Below, piece after piece: positions 25,850-34,778 of a stretch of 64,000 nucleotides of DNA. Source of the DNA: Chitinophagaceae bacterium (GTDB taxonomy: Bacteria > Bacteroidota > Bacteroidia > Chitinophagales > Chitinophagaceae); assembly GCA_016722465.1 (NCBI GenBank), contig JADKJC010000001.1, positions 496,001 through 560,000 of the forward strand. The letters are read 5' to 3'. The notes below the pieces were generated by a model. It saw nothing but the letters and a program-made list of their open reading frames with translations, did not search any database and was not told where the DNA came from. Position 1 is the first letter of the stretch; the number at the start of each line of letters is the position of its first letter. The translations under genes and the position numbers were made by a program.

Positions 25850-26837
25850 CATTAGAGTAGGTTTGCTTAAAGAATTCAATTGTTTCAATCAGCCCATCTT
25901 CAAATCTTTTACTTGGCTGGTACCCGAGTAAAGTTTGTGCCAAGGAAATATCTGCCAGCGAATTCCTGATATCACCTGCCCTTGGATCCCTGTGAATAGG
26001 TGTAGCATCACTTTGCAAATAATTTTTACAGGCATCAAACAAATAATTCACAGAGAAATTTTCTCCTACTGCCACATTGTACACTTTATTTACTGCTGCT
26101 GCATTATCCGTAAGCATGGCTTTTACATTTACCTGTACAGCGTTGTCCACAAAAGTAAAATCCCTCGTTTGCCCCCCATCACCATTGATGTGTACCGGTA
26201 TATTTTTCATCATTCCTTTTACAAATAAAGGAATCACAGCTGCATAAGCGCCATCGGGATCCTGCCTCGGCCCAAAAATATTAAAATAACGAAAGCCCAG
26301 TACTTTCAATCCATATACATCAGCAAAAACCTGTGCATACAATTCGTTTGTTTTTTTGGTGGCGGCATAAGGCGACAGGCAATTGCCAATCCTTTCTTCT
26401 TTCTTTGGCAGTGTTGGTTCATCACCATATACTGAAGAAGAAGAAGCATATACAAACTGCTTTACTTTATGATCAACTGCTGCCTTCAGCATATTGACAA
26501 AACCATTCACATTTACATCGTTAAAATAAACAGGCTCTGCAATAGAACGTGGCACAGAACCCAGTGCAGCCTGGTGGCTTACATAATCAATATCGTTACA
26601 AGCCTGCTGGCAGGTATCCAACTCCCTGATATCACCTTTGATAAATTCAAAGGCCGGGTATTGAGAAAGCAGGTCGAGTGTGGACTGCTTGCCGTTTACC
26701 ATATTATCCAGCACCCTTACTTTTTTTGCATTGTGCCGCAGCAGGTATTCTGCAATATGGCCGCCGATAAAGCCGGCGCCGCCAGTTACGAGGAAATTAT
26801 ACTGGCTGAGGTCTTTGGTATGAAAAAGTTTACTCAT
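25845..26837 (-). CDS. UDP-N-acetylhexosamine C4-epimerase of the WbpP/TviC type
   Basis: An extended SDR with the GGAGFIGGHIAEYL cofactor motif, ALGSVPRSI (a signature of the WbpP/TviC branch), SSSVYGDEPTLPK and the catalytic pair in YAATKKTNE, then FRYFNIFGPRQDP. WbpP-like enzymes epimerise UDP-GlcNAc/GalNAc or the corresponding uronic acids. The gene upstream is a WbpA/TviB-type dehydrogenase, so the pair likely makes UDP-GalNAcA (or its GlcNAcA epimer) for surface polysaccharide, as in Vi-antigen synthesis. The first Gly-rich loop and length (330) are normal. Confidence 0.87.
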   Translation of the reverse strand: MSKLFHTKDLSQYNFLVTGGAGFIGGHIAEYLLRHNAKKVRVLDNMVNGKQSTLDLLSQYPAFEFIKGDIRELDTCQQACNDIDYVSHQAALGSVPRSIAEPVYFNDVNVNGFVNMLKAAVDHKVKQFVYASSSSVYGDEPTLPKKEERIGNCLSPYAATKKTNELYAQVFADVYGLKVLGFRYFNIFGPRQDPDGAYAAVIPLFVKGMMKNIPVHINGDGGQTRDFTFVDNAVQVNVKAMLTDNAAAVNKVYNVAVGENFSVNYLFDACKNYLQSDATPIHRDPRAGDIRNSLADISLAQTLLGYQPSKRFEDGLIETIEFFKQTYSNG

Positions 26838-26905
26838 CTTTTTTCTGCATTACTGCAACAGGCGGTTAGTTTGGTTAAAAAATACTTTTCAACATTTACA
26901 ATATT

Positions 26906-26943
26906 GCCCCTTATCCTGCAAAACATTGCAAAGGAAAAGGGGC
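26906..26943. repeat. Imperfect long hairpin between epimerase and dehydrogenase genes
   Basis: GCCCCTTATCCTGCA on the left pairs with TTGCAAAGGAAAAGGGGC on the right with two small mismatches or bulges, making a stable stem of about 15 bp. No T-run follows on the minus strand, so it does not look like a complete terminator. It lies in the 121-bp spacer upstream of the epimerase and could attenuate or protect the mRNA. Confidence 0.4.
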
Positions 26944-26958
26944 ATGAAAAATTATTCA

Positions 26959-28248
26959 TTACAAGCTCCAGTAGTATCTGCTGGTAATCTTATTCCTGTA
27001 AATACCTTTTAAGTCAGCAACCAGTGCTTTGGGTTTGGTGATACCGGCAAAATAAACATCATCCAGCAATTTATACGCATTGTGCGGAACGGTTACCAGC
27101 ACGGCGTCGTAATCATTGCCAATTTCATTCACCAGTTCAAAACCATATTCATGTTTCACTTCGTCGCTTTCGGCATGTGGGTCGGCAACATCTACATTCA
27201 ATGAAAATGATTTCAGTTCTTTGATCACATCCGCCACTTTACTGTTGCGGATATCACTAACATTTTCTTTGAACGTAGCGCCCATCACCAATACTTTGGC
27301 GTCTTTTACATTGCCATTGTTCTGAATGATGTGCTGCAATACTTTCTTGGCAACATAACCTGCCATGCCATCATTGATAACTCGGCCTGCTAAAATTACC
27401 TGGCTATCGTAACCAAGTTCTTTTGATTTGTAAGTAAGATAGTAGGGGTCAACGCCAATACAGTGGCCGCCTACAAGCCCCGGCTGGAATTTCAAAAAAT
27501 TCCATTTGGTGCCTGCTGCTTCCAGTACTTCAAAAGTATTGATGTTCATCCTGTCGAAAATGATGGACAACTCATTCATCAAAGCGATGTTGAGATCCCT
27601 TTGTGTATTCTCAATAATTTTTGCAGCTTCTGCCACTTTAATGCTGGATGCCCTGTGTACGCCCGCTGTAACTACCAGTTCATATACTTTGGCAATCTGC
27701 TCCAGTGATTCTGCATCGCAGCCACTCACCACTTTTACAATCTTTGCAAGCGTATGTTCCTTATCGCCCGGATTGATTCTCTCAGGCGAATAACCCAGTT
27801 TAAAATCTGAAATATTTTTTAAGCCCGACAAGTCTTCAATGATCGGCAGGCAATCTTCTTCTGTACAACCGGGATAAACCGTGCTTTCAAACACCACATA
27901 ATCTCCCAGTTTGATTACTTTACCAATGGTTTCACTGGCCCTTTGTACCGGAATTAAATCAGGCACATTATGTTCATCCACCGGTGTTGGCACTGCCACA
28001 ATAAAAAAGTTAGCCTGCTTCAACACTTCAAGGTCGCTGGTGAATTCAATATCACAGCCTTCAAATGCAACTGCCTCCAGTTCCTGGCTGGGATCGATGT
28101 TGTTACGCATCATCTCCACCCTTTTGGCGTTGATGTCAAAACCAATCACTTTTATTTTCCTGGCAAACTCCAGTGCAATTGGTAAACCCACGTAGCCTAA
28201 ACCAATTACTGCCAACTTCCTTTTCTTATCAATTAAATCCTGGTACAT
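26959..28248 (-). CDS. Nucleotide-sugar 6-dehydrogenase of the WbpA/TviB type
   Basis: UDP-N-acetylhexosamine 6-dehydrogenase, NAD-dependent, oxidising C6 to the uronic acid. N-terminal Rossmann motif VIGLGYVGLPIALEFA, VPTPVDEHNVPDL, then ESTVYPGCTEE, and the catalytic Cys in GLVGGHCIGVDPYYLTYK. The C-terminal domain begins with VLVMGATFKENVSDIRNSKV, typical of the UDP-GlcNAc branch rather than Ugd. 429 residues. Together with the adjacent WbpP-type epimerase it forms a TviB-TviC-like pair. Confidence 0.9.
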   Translation of the reverse strand: MYQDLIDKKRKLAVIGLGYVGLPIALEFARKIKVIGFDINAKRVEMMRNNIDPSQELEAVAFEGCDIEFTSDLEVLKQANFFIVAVPTPVDEHNVPDLIPVQRASETIGKVIKLGDYVVFESTVYPGCTEEDCLPIIEDLSGLKNISDFKLGYSPERINPGDKEHTLAKIVKVVSGCDAESLEQIAKVYELVVTAGVHRASSIKVAEAAKIIENTQRDLNIALMNELSIIFDRMNINTFEVLEAAGTKWNFLKFQPGLVGGHCIGVDPYYLTYKSKELGYDSQVILAGRVINDGMAGYVAKKVLQHIIQNNGNVKDAKVLVMGATFKENVSDIRNSKVADVIKELKSFSLNVDVADPHAESDEVKHEYGFELVNEIGNDYDAVLVTVPHNAYKLLDDVYFAGITKPKALVADLKGIYRNKITSRYYWSL

Positions 28249-28280
28249 TAATAATTATGAATTATATGTTATGAATTATG

Positions 28281-28318
28281 AATTGACAATTTTCCATGTC
28301 AATTACCCATTGTCAATT
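28281..28318. repeat. Short inverted repeats in AT-rich spacer
   Basis: AATTGACA (28281-28288) faces TGTCAATT at 28297-28304 and again at 28311-28318, after several copies of the phrase AATTATGAATTATG around 28252-28283. The last arm overlaps the stop of the UDP-glucuronate decarboxylase gene. It resembles the phrase flanking the four-helix-bundle gene near 40 kb. Confidence 0.45.
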
Positions 28319-29300
28319 ATTTCCTGCTTTCAAATTCCTTTGGCAGCTTACGCAACTCTTCTTTTGGCAAAGATTTAAAATACTCATAGGTTATTTTCAA
28401 CCCCTCCGCCCTGCTTACTTTGGGCGACCATCCCAACAGTTCTTTTGCTTTGGTGATATCTGGCTGCCGTTGTTTTGGATCATCTACCGGCAATGGTTTG
28501 TACACAATTTTTTGTGTAGTACCTGTCAGTTTGATGATCTCCTCTGCAAATTCCTTCAAAGAAATTTCATCGGGATTACCAATGTTTACCGGGCTGGCGT
28601 AATCACTCATCAGCAAACGATAAATGCCTTCCACCAGGTCATCTACATAACAAAAACTTCTTGTCTGGCTGCCATCGCCAAATACGGTCAGGTCTTCTCC
28701 ACGCAATGCCTGCCCGATAAATGCAGGCAGTGCCCTTCCGTCATTCAACCGCATCCTTGGACCATAGGTATTGAATATCCTGATGATCCTTGTCTGCACT
28801 CCATGAAAAGTGTGATAAGCCATTGTCATCGCTTCCTGGAAACGCTTTGCTTCATCATACACGCCACGTGGGCCTACCGGATTTACATTACCCCAATACT
28901 CTTCATTTTGCGGATGCACCTGCGGATCTCCATATACTTCACTGGTGCTTGCCACCAGTATCCTTGCTTTTTTATTCAGCGCCAAACCCAAACAGTTGTG
29001 TGTGCCCAAAGAACCCACTTTCAAAGTCTGGATCGGTATTTTTAAATAATCGATCGGGCTGGCCGGTGAAGCAAAATGAAGGATGTAATCAAGATGACCC
29101 GGAATATGGATAAACCTGGAAACATCGTGATGATAAAATTCAAATTCCTTCAGCTTGAAAAGATGCTCAATATTTTTAAGATCACCTGTGATCAGGTTAT
29201 CCATCCCAATTACATTGAATCCTTCTTTGATAAACCTGTCGCATAAGTGAGACCCTAAAAAGCCTGCTGCTCCCGTAATTAAAATTCTTTTTGTTGACAT
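28317..29300 (-). CDS. UDP-glucuronate decarboxylase (UDP-xylose synthase)
   Basis: Decarboxylates UDP-glucuronate to UDP-xylose (or the 4-keto pentose intermediate). Extended SDR with [16 protein letters not shown], then [19 protein letters not shown], a UXS signature, [15 protein letters not shown], the catalytic pair in [10 protein letters not shown], and [10 protein letters not shown]. 327 residues is typical. The gene directly upstream encodes UDP-glucose dehydrogenase, the supplier of its substrate, so the two form a two-step module UDP-Glc to UDP-GlcA to UDP-Xyl. Confidence 0.92.
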   Translation of the reverse strand: MSTKRILITGAAGFLGSHLCDRFIKEGFNVIGMDNLITGDLKNIEHLFKLKEFEFYHHDVSRFIHIPGHLDYILHFASPASPIDYLKIPIQTLKVGSLGTHNCLGLALNKKARILVASTSEVYGDPQVHPQNEEYWGNVNPVGPRGVYDEAKRFQEAMTMAYHTFHGVQTRIIRIFNTYGPRMRLNDGRALPAFIGQALRGEDLTVFGDGSQTRSFCYVDDLVEGIYRLLMSDYASPVNIGNPDEISLKEFAEEIIKLTGTTQKIVYKPLPVDDPKQRQPDITKAKELLGWSPKVSRAEGLKITYEYFKSLPKEELRKLPKEFESRK

Positions 29301-29326
29301 TCCTGTTTATTTGGGGTGGTTAAAGT

Positions 29327-30636
29327 TCAGTTGATCACTCTTCTTCCGATGCTTACATAATGGAACCCTAGGTCTTCCATCTGCTTCAGGTCAAATAAAT
29401 TCCTGCCGTCAAAAATGGCTTTCTTTTTCAAGGCTGCCGCTATTTTATTAAAGTCAGGTGTACGGAACTCACTCCATTCTGTTGCAATTACAATCGCATC
29501 AGCATCCTGCAATGTTTCGTACTGGCTTTCACAAAAGTGATCTTATCTCCAACCAACTGTTTCACATTGTTCATTGCTTCAGGATCATAGGTTGCCACGC
29601 TGGCACCTTCTGCCAGCAAAGCATCGATCATGTACAGAGCCGGTGCTTCCCTGATATCATCTGTATTGGGCTTGAACGCCAATCCCCACAAGGCGATTTT
29701 CTTGCCCTTTAAATCATTGTTGAAATAAGTTCTGATGGCCGGCATCAAATGGAGTTTCTGTTTTTCATTCACTTCCATCACGGCATCCAGTATCTTAAAA
29801 TTGTAATTCACTTCTTCTGCTGATTTACCCAGCGCCTGTACATCTTTAGGGAAACAGCTTCCACCATATCCAATACCCGGGAATAAGAAACGCCTTCCGA
29901 TACGATCATCACTGCCCATACCTTTTCTCACCATGTCCACATCTGCACCCAATAGTTCACACAAGCTGGCGATCTCGTTCATGAATGTGATTTTGGTTGC
30001 AAGGAAAGAGTTGGCTGCATATTTCGTCAACTCAGCACTTTTCTCATCCATAAAAATGAGTGGGTTGCCCTGGCGAACAAATGGTGCATACAGGTCGTTC
30101 ATTAATTTCTTCGCCCTGTCTGAAGTGGTGCCGATCACCACCCTGTCTGGTTTCATAAAATCATCCACGGCCACCCCCTCCCTCAAAAACTCGGGATTGC
30201 TCACCACATCAAATTCTACTTTGGCATTTTTTGCAATGGCGGCCCTTACTTTTTCGGCAGTACCAACCGGTACGGTGCTTTTATCTACAATAACTTTATA
30301 ATCGGTGAGGATTTTTCCCAAATGGTCGGCCACCCCCAAAATATATTTCAGGTCGGCGCTGCCGTCTTCGCCGGGAGGTGTTGGCAATGCCAGCATTACC
30401 ACGGCGGCATCTTTTATCGCATCTTCCAGGGAAGTGGTGAAAGTCAACCTGCCTTCTTTGGTATTGCGGATAAAGATCTTTTCCAGGCCCGGCTCATAAA
30501 TGGTGATCTTGCCTGAAGCTAATTTCTCAACTTTTTTCTGGTCAATGTCAACACAAATAACCTCGTTACCGGTTTCAGAAAAACAGGTACCTGATACAAG
30601 GCCAACATAGCCGGTTCCTACAACAGCGATTTTCAT
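29327..30636 (-). pseudogene. ugd: UDP-glucose 6-dehydrogenase, interrupted by a one-base frameshift
   Basis: Oxidises UDP-glucose to UDP-glucuronate. From the ATG at 30636 the protein shows GTGYVGLVSGTCFSETGNE, STVPVGTAEKVR, the catalytic Cys in GYGGSCFPKDVQALGKSA, and GLAFKPNTDDIREAPAL. At 29524-29526 the frame slips: one frame runs to a false end at 29488 (...KASTKHCRMLMRL). The next frame, missing one base, gives YETLQDADAIVIATEWSEFR and continues to GRRVIN at 29327. The total of 1310 nt is one base short of whole codons, consistent with loss of one C in a C-run. The downstream decarboxylase needs its product, so a sequencing error is quite plausible. Confidence 0.88.
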
Positions 30637-30653
30637 AATTCTTTCGTAAGGGT

Positions 30654-31787
30654 TTATGGTTTAGTAATAAATTCCAGCACTTTCGAAACAATGAATGCCT
30701 GTTGTTCTTCTTCCAGCTCCGTATGCATGGGTAAAGAAATTACCCTTTCTGTGAGCCAGTCGGTCAGTGGCAAAGTATAACCGCTTCCACCAAACGCATC
30801 AAACATTTTCTGCTTGTGGCAGGCAACCGGGTAGTATATCATAGAGGGAACCCCATTGTCAGCAAGATAGTTGTGCAGTGCATCCCTGTCAACACCATTT
30901 AAGGTAAGTGTGTACTGGTGAAATGCATGCCTGTTGTTTGCTGCCCTGTAAGGGGTGGTTATTTTTGCCTGGTTTGCAAAAGCTTTATCATAATAGTCTG
31001 CCGCTGTTCTACGTGCTGCAATGTATTCGTCCAAATGCTTCAGCTTAATATCCAGTATTGCTGCCTGCAGGGTGTCTAACCTTGAGTTGCAACCTACCAC
31101 ATCATGATAATACCTTTTACTTTGCCCATGTATGGCAATCATTTTTAACTTATTAGCTAACGCATCATCATCTGTAAATATTGCACCTCCATCGCCATAA
31201 GCGCCTAAATTTTTAGAAGGGTAAAAGGAAGTACAGCCGATATGGCCGATGCTCCCTGTCTTCTTTACCGTACCATCATTAAAGGTATAATCACAACCTA
31301 TGGCCTGGGCATTGTCTTCGATCACAAACAGGTTGTGGCGTTTGGCAATGTCCATGATCTTTTCCATATCAGCCGCATGGCCATACAGGTGAACCGGTAC
31401 AATGGCTTTTGTTTTAGGCGTAATCGCTTTTTCAATTGCATCCGTATCGATGCAGAAGGTTTGCCTGTCCACTTCCACAAATACAGGTTTTAACCGTAGT
31501 AAAGCCGCTGTTTCTACAGAAGCAATATAAGTGAAGGATGGCGTAATGATTTCATCCCCCGGTTCCAGTCCCAATGCCATCATGGCTATCTGCAATGCAT
31601 CCGTACCATTGGCACAGGGAATTACATGCTTACTGCCATTATAGGCAGCCAGGTTATTGGCAAAATCGCTGAGTACTTTTCCGCCGATAAACATAGAGCT
31701 TTCCAGCACCCCAATAACAGCTTCATCCACTTCCTTTTTTATCTTGTGATACTGTGTTTTAGTATCCACCATTTGCAGTGGTTTCAT
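30654..31787 (-). CDS. DegT/DnrJ/EryC1-family PLP-dependent aminotransferase
   Basis: Sugar aminotransferase acting on keto-sugar nucleotides. The start at 31787 (MKPLQMVDTKTQYHKIKKEVD) gives 377 residues, the usual size; the frame extends to 32006 without homology. Family motifs: CANGTDALQIAMMALGL (phosphate-binding), SFTYIASVETAALL, VPVHLYGHAADM, EDNAQAIGCDY, and the PLP Lys in TSFYPSKNLGAYGDGGA. Position upstream of ugd suggests a role in making an amino sugar such as a 3-amino uronate derivative (WbpE-like), but the substrate cannot be read. Confidence 0.88.
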   Translation of the reverse strand: MKPLQMVDTKTQYHKIKKEVDEAVIGVLESSMFIGGKVLSDFANNLAAYNGSKHVIPCANGTDALQIAMMALGLEPGDEIITPSFTYIASVETAALLRLKPVFVEVDRQTFCIDTDAIEKAITPKTKAIVPVHLYGHAADMEKIMDIAKRHNLFVIEDNAQAIGCDYTFNDGTVKKTGSIGHIGCTSFYPSKNLGAYGDGGAIFTDDDALANKLKMIAIHGQSKRYYHDVVGCNSRLDTLQAAILDIKLKHLDEYIAARRTAADYYDKAFANQAKITTPYRAANNRHAFHQYTLTLNGVDRDALHNYLADNGVPSMIYYPVACHKQKMFDAFGGSGYTLPLTDWLTERVISLPMHTELEEEQQAFIVSKVLEFITKP

Positions 31788-31955
31788 GGTATTTTTTTTT
31801 GCGTGGGCAAAGATAGGGATTACCACCGTTGGTACAAGCCCCAAATTAGGCCGGGAGTTTAGGCAGGGTAAGCGTTTTAGGATAGATGGTTGCATGACTT
31901 TATTGTTCAATTGTTTTTTTGTTGCCGGCATTTGTTTTTCATGGCAACTTATGTT

Positions 31956-31972
31956 GCGTCGCACTCTTGTAC
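31956..31972. repeat. 17-bp dispersed motif, copy 1
   Basis: GCGTCGCACTCTTGTAC matches GCGTCGCACACTTGTAC at 57962-57978 in 16 of 17 positions. Both copies lie about 90-120 bp upstream of a plus-strand gene (waaA here, namZ there) in a divergent spacer. This could be a dispersed repeat fragment or a shared regulatory site. Confidence 0.4.
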
Positions 31973-32012
31973 CACAAACCAATTGGCGGCAGGCCCCTTC
32001 TCCCAAAAATCA

Positions 32013-32045
32013 TTTAGCGGAATAGTGAACAGCTTCTTAGATTTG
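32013..32045 (+). promoter_or_regulatory. Candidate Bacteroidota-type promoter of waaA
   Basis: TAGATTTG (32038-32045) matches the Bacteroidota minus-7 consensus TAnnTTTG. A weak TTTAG (32013-32017) lies 20 bp upstream at the spacing expected for the minus-33 TTTG box. The proposed TTG start of waaA follows 14 nt later. Confidence 0.35.
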
Positions 32046-32059
32046 CTAAAACAACAGCA

Positions 32060-33322
32060 TTGGGCAAACTATTCTACCTGCTATTTATTCATTCTTACCA
32101 GCTTGGTATCAGGATCGCTGCTTTGTGGAACTCCAAGGCTAAGCTGTGGGTGGCAGGCAGAAGGCAATTTCCCCAGCTCAACCAACAGGGCAACAAAACC
32201 ATTTGGATGCATTGTGCCAGCCTGGGTGAATTTGAGCAGGGCCGGCCACTGCTGGAAGCCATCAAAAAACAATATCCTGAAGTTAGTATTGTGCTTACGT
32301 TCTTCTCTCCTTCCGGTTATGAGGTAATGAAGAACTACAAAGGTGCAGATCATATTTTTTACCTTCCCATGGACAGTCCATCCAATGCAGACAGGATGAT
32401 TGAAACCATCCAACCCAGTCTGGTGCTTTGGGTTAAATATGAATTCTGGTATTATTACCTCACTGCATTTAAGAAAAACAATATCCCGGTACTGATGGTG
32501 TCAGGAATATTCAGGGAAGAGCAATCCTTTTTTAAATGGTATGGTGCTATCTGGCGGGAGATGTTGCAAAGCTTCAACTGGTTTTTTTTACAAAACAATG
32601 ATTCGAAAGAATTGCTGGAAACTGTTGGCATAAAAAACAATATTTCCATTAACGGCGATACCCGGTTCGATAGGGTGCTAGAGATTGCAGCAAAATTTGA
32701 GCCTATGCTCCTCATCGAAAAATTTTGTGGCAACAGCAAAGTAATTGTAGCCGGCAGCACCTGGGAAGAAGATGAAGAAGAGTTGGTGCATTATGTAAGA
32801 AGCAATCCGCAGATAAAATTCATCATTGCACCACATGAAATTGATGAAGGAAATATTAAGGATGTGCAGAAGGAATTTGCCGGATCGTTATTGTATTCGG
32901 AGCTGATCACCAGCGGCCAATCACCAATTACCGAACACTCATCACTGGCTGCAAACGTCCTCATCATCGACAATATCGGCATGCTCTCCAGGCTTTACCA
33001 TTATGCCCACATCACCTTTGTTGGTGGCGGCTTTGAAGAAAGCGGCATTCACAATGTGCTGGAGCCGGCAGTGCATGGCAAACCGGTTATTTACGGGCCT
33101 GAATATGAAAAATTTGCGGAGGCGGTTGACCTGGTGGAATGTGGCGCAGGTATTTGCATTGAAAATGCACTGGAGCTTGAAAAAGTATTGACCGAGCTTT
33201 GGAATGATGAGGCGCTATTGAAACAAAAAAGTGAGGCAGCTAAAAATTATGTGTATTCAAAAGCAGGAGCTACCAAAAAAATCATGGAATATATTCAGGA
33301 AAAGCGCCTCTTGACCAGCTGA
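32060..33322 (+). CDS. waaA: 3-deoxy-D-manno-octulosonic acid (Kdo) transferase
   Basis: Adds Kdo to lipid A at the inner membrane. 420 residues, GT-B fold (GT30). Motifs: the N-terminal membrane-associated segment LGKLFYLLFIHSYQLGIRIAAL, then SLGEFEQGRPLLEAIKKQYP, the acceptor-side WVKYEFWYYYL, VAGSTWEEDEEEL, IAPHEIDEGNI, FVGGGFEESGIHNVLEPA and the C-terminal PVIYGPEYEKFAEA. No in-frame ATG precedes the conserved N-terminus; TTG at 32060 is the most plausible start. It is divergent from the nucleotide-sugar operon, which supports LPS as the destination of those sugars. The 3' end overlaps the convergent hypothetical gene by 28 bp. Confidence 0.92.
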   Translation: MGKLFYLLFIHSYQLGIRIAALWNSKAKLWVAGRRQFPQLNQQGNKTIWMHCASLGEFEQGRPLLEAIKKQYPEVSIVLTFFSPSGYEVMKNYKGADHIFYLPMDSPSNADRMIETIQPSLVLWVKYEFWYYYLTAFKKNNIPVLMVSGIFREEQSFFKWYGAIWREMLQSFNWFFLQNNDSKELLETVGIKNNISINGDTRFDRVLEIAAKFEPMLLIEKFCGNSKVIVAGSTWEEDEEELVHYVRSNPQIKFIIAPHEIDEGNIKDVQKEFAGSLLYSELITSGQSPITEHSSLAANVLIIDNIGMLSRLYHYAHITFVGGGFEESGIHNVLEPAVHGKPVIYGPEYEKFAEAVDLVECGAGICIENALELEKVLTELWNDEALLKQKSEAAKNYVYSKAGATKKIMEYIQEKRLLTS

Positions 33323-34041
33323 TCGAACTGCATTACAGCCGGATTGCTGTCTTTCCAGCCAAGCTTGGTTTTTAGTTCCCTTCTAATCCAGTACTCTGCT
33401 TCCGGAAAAATAGAAAAGCTGTTGATGGTTTTAATGCTGCGTTCATACATGGCTTCATCACCCCTGAACAGTTCATTAAGGTACAGGAACCTTTCATTTA
33501 CGCCAATGGCTTTTTTAAGGTCTTTTACAGGTAGTTCTGTAAGTTTATGGCTTACTTCGGTGGTAGGCGTTTTTAAAGTGTCGTTTAAAGATGCAGCTTC
33601 GCTGGCTGCAATGTCATTCACTTCTTTTTTCTCCGGTACCGGCTGTTTAGGCAACGTGGGAATATCATCTTCCTGTATCTCAAAAAGCAGCTGTGGCTTG
33701 CTGTGGCCGCTGATCTGCTGCATCAGGGCTGCATTGCGTTTGATCTCTTCCAGTTCGGCTTCTACTTCGGCTTCATCCACCTGCAGTACTTCTATGATTT
33801 TTTCTTCTTGCACTGGTTCAACAGGAATTACTGCATCGGGTGTTTCTGCTGCTCCCGCAGATGGCAGGTTGGCATTTACAGGCATCGATACTGTTACCGC
33901 AGCCCTGGCTGCAGGTTCAGCAGACTGCAAATGCAACAACTGGTGTTGCAGCATCTGCACAGTCAACAGTAGTTTTGCCGGCGGGGCTCCCTGTTTTAAT
34001 TGTTCCTGTAATTTTTGTACAAGTGTTTCCACTCTCTCCAT
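33295..34041 (-). CDS. Hypothetical protein with N-terminal coiled coil and conserved C-terminal domain
   Basis: 248 residues with no signal peptide. The N-terminal 40 residues (RVETLVQKLQEQLKQ) are amphipathic coiled-coil. A low-complexity Ala/Glu/Val-rich linker follows to about 175, then a compact helical C-terminal domain (IGVNERFLYLNELF, FPEAEYWIRREL, WKDSNPAVMQFDQLVKRRF). The C-terminal part resembles a domain common in Bacteroidota proteins of unknown function. The last 28 bp overlap the waaA 3' end. No function assigned. Confidence 0.65.
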   Translation of the reverse strand: MERVETLVQKLQEQLKQGAPPAKLLLTVQMLQHQLLHLQSAEPAARAAVTVSMPVNANLPSAGAAETPDAVIPVEPVQEEKIIEVLQVDEAEVEAELEEIKRNAALMQQISGHSKPQLLFEIQEDDIPTLPKQPVPEKKEVNDIAASEAASLNDTLKTPTTEVSHKLTELPVKDLKKAIGVNERFLYLNELFRGDEAMYERSIKTINSFSIFPEAEYWIRRELKTKLGWKDSNPAVMQFDQLVKRRFS

Positions 34042-34080
34042 CCCTGTAAGTTTTTCAGCTAAAATAGTACGATTAAATTT

Positions 34081-34104
34081 TGTTTTGGTTAATCGGCCAA
34101 AACA
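34081..34104 (+). promoter_or_regulatory. 8-bp palindrome upstream of tdk
   Basis: TGTTTTGG (34081-34088) and CCAAAACA (34097-34104) are exact inverted arms around an 8-nt centre. The left arm contains a TTTG minus-33-like box. TAATCTTTG, a near match to the minus-7 element, follows at about 18 bp. It could be an operator overlapping the tdk promoter, but the arm is short. Confidence 0.35.
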
Positions 34105-34162
34105 ATAATCTTTGCAATCGCTGCTATGAAGTTACAAACTGTATTTTAAATAGATTATATAA

Positions 34163-34732
34163 ATGTTTATTGAACCTAACCTGAAGGGTGAAAGAAGAGG
34201 CTGGATAGAAGTTATTTGTGGTAGTATGTTTAGCGGAAAAACGGAAGAATTGATCCGCCGCCTGAAAAGGGTAAAGATCGCCAATCTGAAAGTGGAGATT
34301 TTTAAGCCGGCTATTGATACCCGTTATGACGAAGTAAAAATCGTAAGTCACGATACCAATTATATCCACAGTACCCCGGTTGACAGTTCACAGAATATTT
34401 TGCTGCTGGCGCATGATGTGGATGTGGTAGGCATTGACGAAGCCCAGTTTTTTGATGCCGAGATTGCCAATGTATGTGAGCAACTGGCGCTAAAAGGTAT
34501 GAGGGTAATCGTAGCAGGGCTTGACATGGATTACCAGGGCAAGCCATTTGGCCAAATGCCCAACCTGCTGGCAAAAGCGGATTATATTACCAAGCTGCAT
34601 GCTATCTGTGTGAAGTGCGGCAATATTGCCAACATCAGCTACCGTAAAACAAAAACAGAAGGACAGATATTACTGGGGGAAAAAGATGTGTATGAGCCAA
34701 GATGCAGGCATTGTGCACAGTTAAATGATTAA
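34163..34732 (+). CDS. tdk: Thymidine kinase, type II
   Basis: Phosphorylates thymidine in nucleotide salvage. Walker [16 protein letters not shown] near residue 20, Asp/Glu of Walker B in [23 protein letters not shown], and a zinc-binding set of Cys residues (CVKCGN, then CRHC at the C-terminus). 189 residues is normal. It stands alone between two minus-strand genes and is followed at once by a strong hairpin. Confidence 0.95.
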   Translation: MFIEPNLKGERRGWIEVICGSMFSGKTEELIRRLKRVKIANLKVEIFKPAIDTRYDEVKIVSHDTNYIHSTPVDSSQNILLLAHDVDVVGIDEAQFFDAEIANVCEQLALKGMRVIVAGLDMDYQGKPFGQMPNLLAKADYITKLHAICVKCGNIANISYRKTKTEGQILLGEKDVYEPRCRHCAQLND

Positions 34733-34762
34733 CATAAACGGGCCGCAGCAGCCCGTTTATGT
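34732..34762. terminator. Bidirectional-looking hairpin between tdk and OMP gene
   Basis: A 12-bp perfect stem (ACATAAACGGGC at 34732-34743 with GCCCGTTTATGT at 34751-34762) around a 7-nt loop, right at the tdk 3' end and 17 bp from the stop of the convergent outer-membrane protein gene. The T-runs after it are short, but the strength and location fit shared termination. Confidence 0.65.
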
Positions 34763-34778
34763 TTACTACACTATCAAA

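Noticed and set aside
33344..34108. Long plus-strand open frame of low-complexity Ser/Cys/Ala-rich sequence
   Set aside because: It is the shadow of the minus-strand hypothetical gene (33295-34041), which has a coiled coil and a compact domain; composition of the shadow is not protein-like.
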